Shown one piece after another: positions 15,512 to 16,469 of a stretch of 16,469 nucleotides of DNA. The translations under genes and the position numbers were made by a program. Positions within the stretch are counted from its first letter, which is position 1, and each line of letters opens with the position of its first letter. Source of the DNA: Alphaproteobacteria bacterium. GTDB taxonomy: Bacteria; Pseudomonadota; Alphaproteobacteria; Paracaedibacterales; CAITNM01. Below the pieces are notes generated by a model, which saw only the letters and a list, made by a program, of their open reading frames with translations, made no database searches and had not been told where the DNA came from. The stretch is taken from the NCBI GenBank assembly GCA_947499175.1, contig CANMNU010000017.1, positions 1-16,469 of the forward strand, written 5' to 3'.

Positions 15512-16469
15512 TTAGAAATTATTTTTAATCTCGTTATAGTTTTGTTCTGGGTGGAAAATTTCCACTGGCAATTCTAATCCAGTAGCCGTTAACTTGCCCT
15601 GCAATGAAAGCATTTGGTAAAAATACGTATAATAATTTTGTATAGCAGTAATCAAATCAAGCTTTGCTTGCAACAATTGTGATTGAGCATTCAAAACATC
15701 AAACATAATTTTAGTACCTGCAGCCATTTCTTGGGTGGTACCTTGAACTGCAACTTCCTGTGCTGCAACTTGTTTTTGAGTACTTTCCATATTAACTTTA
15801 GCGGATAAATATGCGCTATAAGTTTGATTACAGTCTCTTACAAGGTCTTGCTGAGCTTTTTCAATACCCATACGACTTTGAACAATAATTTCACTTGCCT
15901 GCCTACGTTGAGAACGATTAATTCCAGCGTCATATAATTGCAAGCCAAGTGTTAAACCAACCTGGTTATTAACTTGCAACGACTTTGTTCTGTTACCTTG
16001 CTCGCTCACTGTTTTAGTAGTGTTGTCCATAGTTTTTGTGGTAGATGCCTGCAAATCAAGAGTAGGCAACAAAGTTCCAGTTTTTACTTTTTTATCTTGT
16101 TTTGCAGAAGCCAAAGCCTCAACTGCCTGGGTTATTTTTGGGTTTTCCCTTAAAGCAATTTCTTGCAATAATTCAGCAGATGGTGGCACCTCAACCGGTT
16201 CTTTAGGACGCTCAACAGATTCTGGCGCAACAAGTCCAGTCAATTGCTCAAATACAGCCCTTGCCGCTTCTAAATCAGATAAGCCAGTTGCAAGCCTTGA
16301 CTCTGCCTCCCTGTACTTAGCCTCAGCTAACGACTCTTGAGTTACAGTTTCTTCGCCAACTCTACGCTTAGTGCTGGCTGACTCAAATTGATGCTTAGTA
16401 AATGCTAAGTTTGCTTTGTATACCTCAACTGTCGCGAATTTTGCATACAAACTTAAGTAAGCCTTAATA
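15512..16469 (-). CDS. tolC: TolC-family outer-membrane efflux/secretion channel, 5' end outside the window
   Basis: TolC-type proteins form the outer-membrane exit duct for type I secretion and drug efflux. The frame is open to the window edge, so the true start lies beyond 16469; the TTG at 16450 is only the first in-window start-like codon. About 318 residues are visible. They show a long alpha-helical region with EETVTQESLAEAKYREAESRL, a beta-turn stretch ENPKITQAVEALASAKQDKK, a second repeat with GLTLGLQLYDAGINRSQRRQA, and a helical stretch ending YYTYFYQMLSLQGKLT, which is typical of the C-terminal helix bundle. The two-fold repeat structure and the GLQLYDAG motif are characteristic of the family. 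No membrane-fusion protein or ABC transporter gene is in view, so its partner is unknown. Confidence 0.93.
   Translation of the reverse strand, partial: IKAYLSLYAKFATVEVYKANLAFTKHQFESASTKRRVGEETVTQESLAEAKYREAESRLATGLSDLEAARAVFEQLTGLVAPESVERPKEPVEVPPSAELLQEIALRENPKITQAVEALASAKQDKKVKTGTLLPTLDLQASTTKTMDNTTKTVSEQGNRTKSLQVNNQVGLTLGLQLYDAGINRSQRRQASEIIVQSRMGIEKAQQDLVRDCNQTYSAYLSAKVNMESTQKQVAAQEVAVQGTTQEMAAGTKIMFDVLNAQSQLLQAKLDLITAIQNYYTYFYQMLSLQGKLTATGLELPVEIFHPEQNYNEIKNNF

Noticed and set aside
1..16469. Search for CRISPR arrays, tRNA or rRNA genes, insertion sequences and attachment sites
   Set aside because: No regular spaced repeats, no T-loop-like GGTTCRA with a cloverleaf context, no transposase reading frame and no terminal repeats were seen on either strand.

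Overview
The window is AT-rich, with almost all of its length in genes. It carries a set of core bacterial genes typical of an alphaproteobacterium: an omega subunit of alphaproteobacterial type next to a bifunctional Rsh (rpoZ-rsh), the rod-shape operon mreC-mreD-mrdA-rodA, and truB-rpsO-pnp. The AT-rich composition, the tightly overlapping genes, a secreted papain-type protease and neighbourhoods stripped of usual partners (no pdxJ, lepB, rnc or era near rpoZ-rsh-acpS) resemble host-associated lineages such as Holosporales or Rickettsiales. That placement is inference by eye, not a phylogeny.

Layout. 1-4764 (+): a five-gene overlapping operon for cell elongation, made of mreC (5' end outside the window), mreD, mrdA (PBP2), rodA (SEDS glycosyltransferase) and a class I methyltransferase. 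4795-8976 (-): rpoZ, rsh and acpS in one run, then a 211-bp gap with an unusually GC-rich, hairpin-rich core, then a 3-hydroxyisobutyryl-CoA hydrolase-type gene. 9101-11119 (-): two accessory genes, a secreted C1A cysteine protease and an eight-helix membrane protein with ZIP-like topology. 11296-15303 (-): a type IV prepilin-like gene, truB, rpsO and pnp, with clear terminators after rpsO and after pnp. 15512 to the window end (-): the C-terminal two thirds of a TolC-type outer-membrane channel, whose 5' end lies beyond the window.

How the genes work together. MreC, MreD, PBP2 and RodA form the elongasome, which lays down lateral-wall peptidoglycan. RpoZ and Rsh link transcription to (p)ppGpp, and AcpS activates acyl carrier protein. 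TruB, S15 and PNPase cover tRNA modification, ribosome assembly and RNA decay. The protease, the prepilin-like protein and TolC are the surface or secreted part.

No mobile element, CRISPR array, tRNA or rRNA was seen. I did not find a convincing new multi-gene system. The least explained sequence is the structured GC-rich segment at about 5841-6010. Others are the perfect inverted repeat at 9031-9068 and the placement of the prepilin-like gene directly ahead of truB. The longest gene-free stretches are 5818-6028, 15304-15511 and 11120-11295, all under 300 bp.
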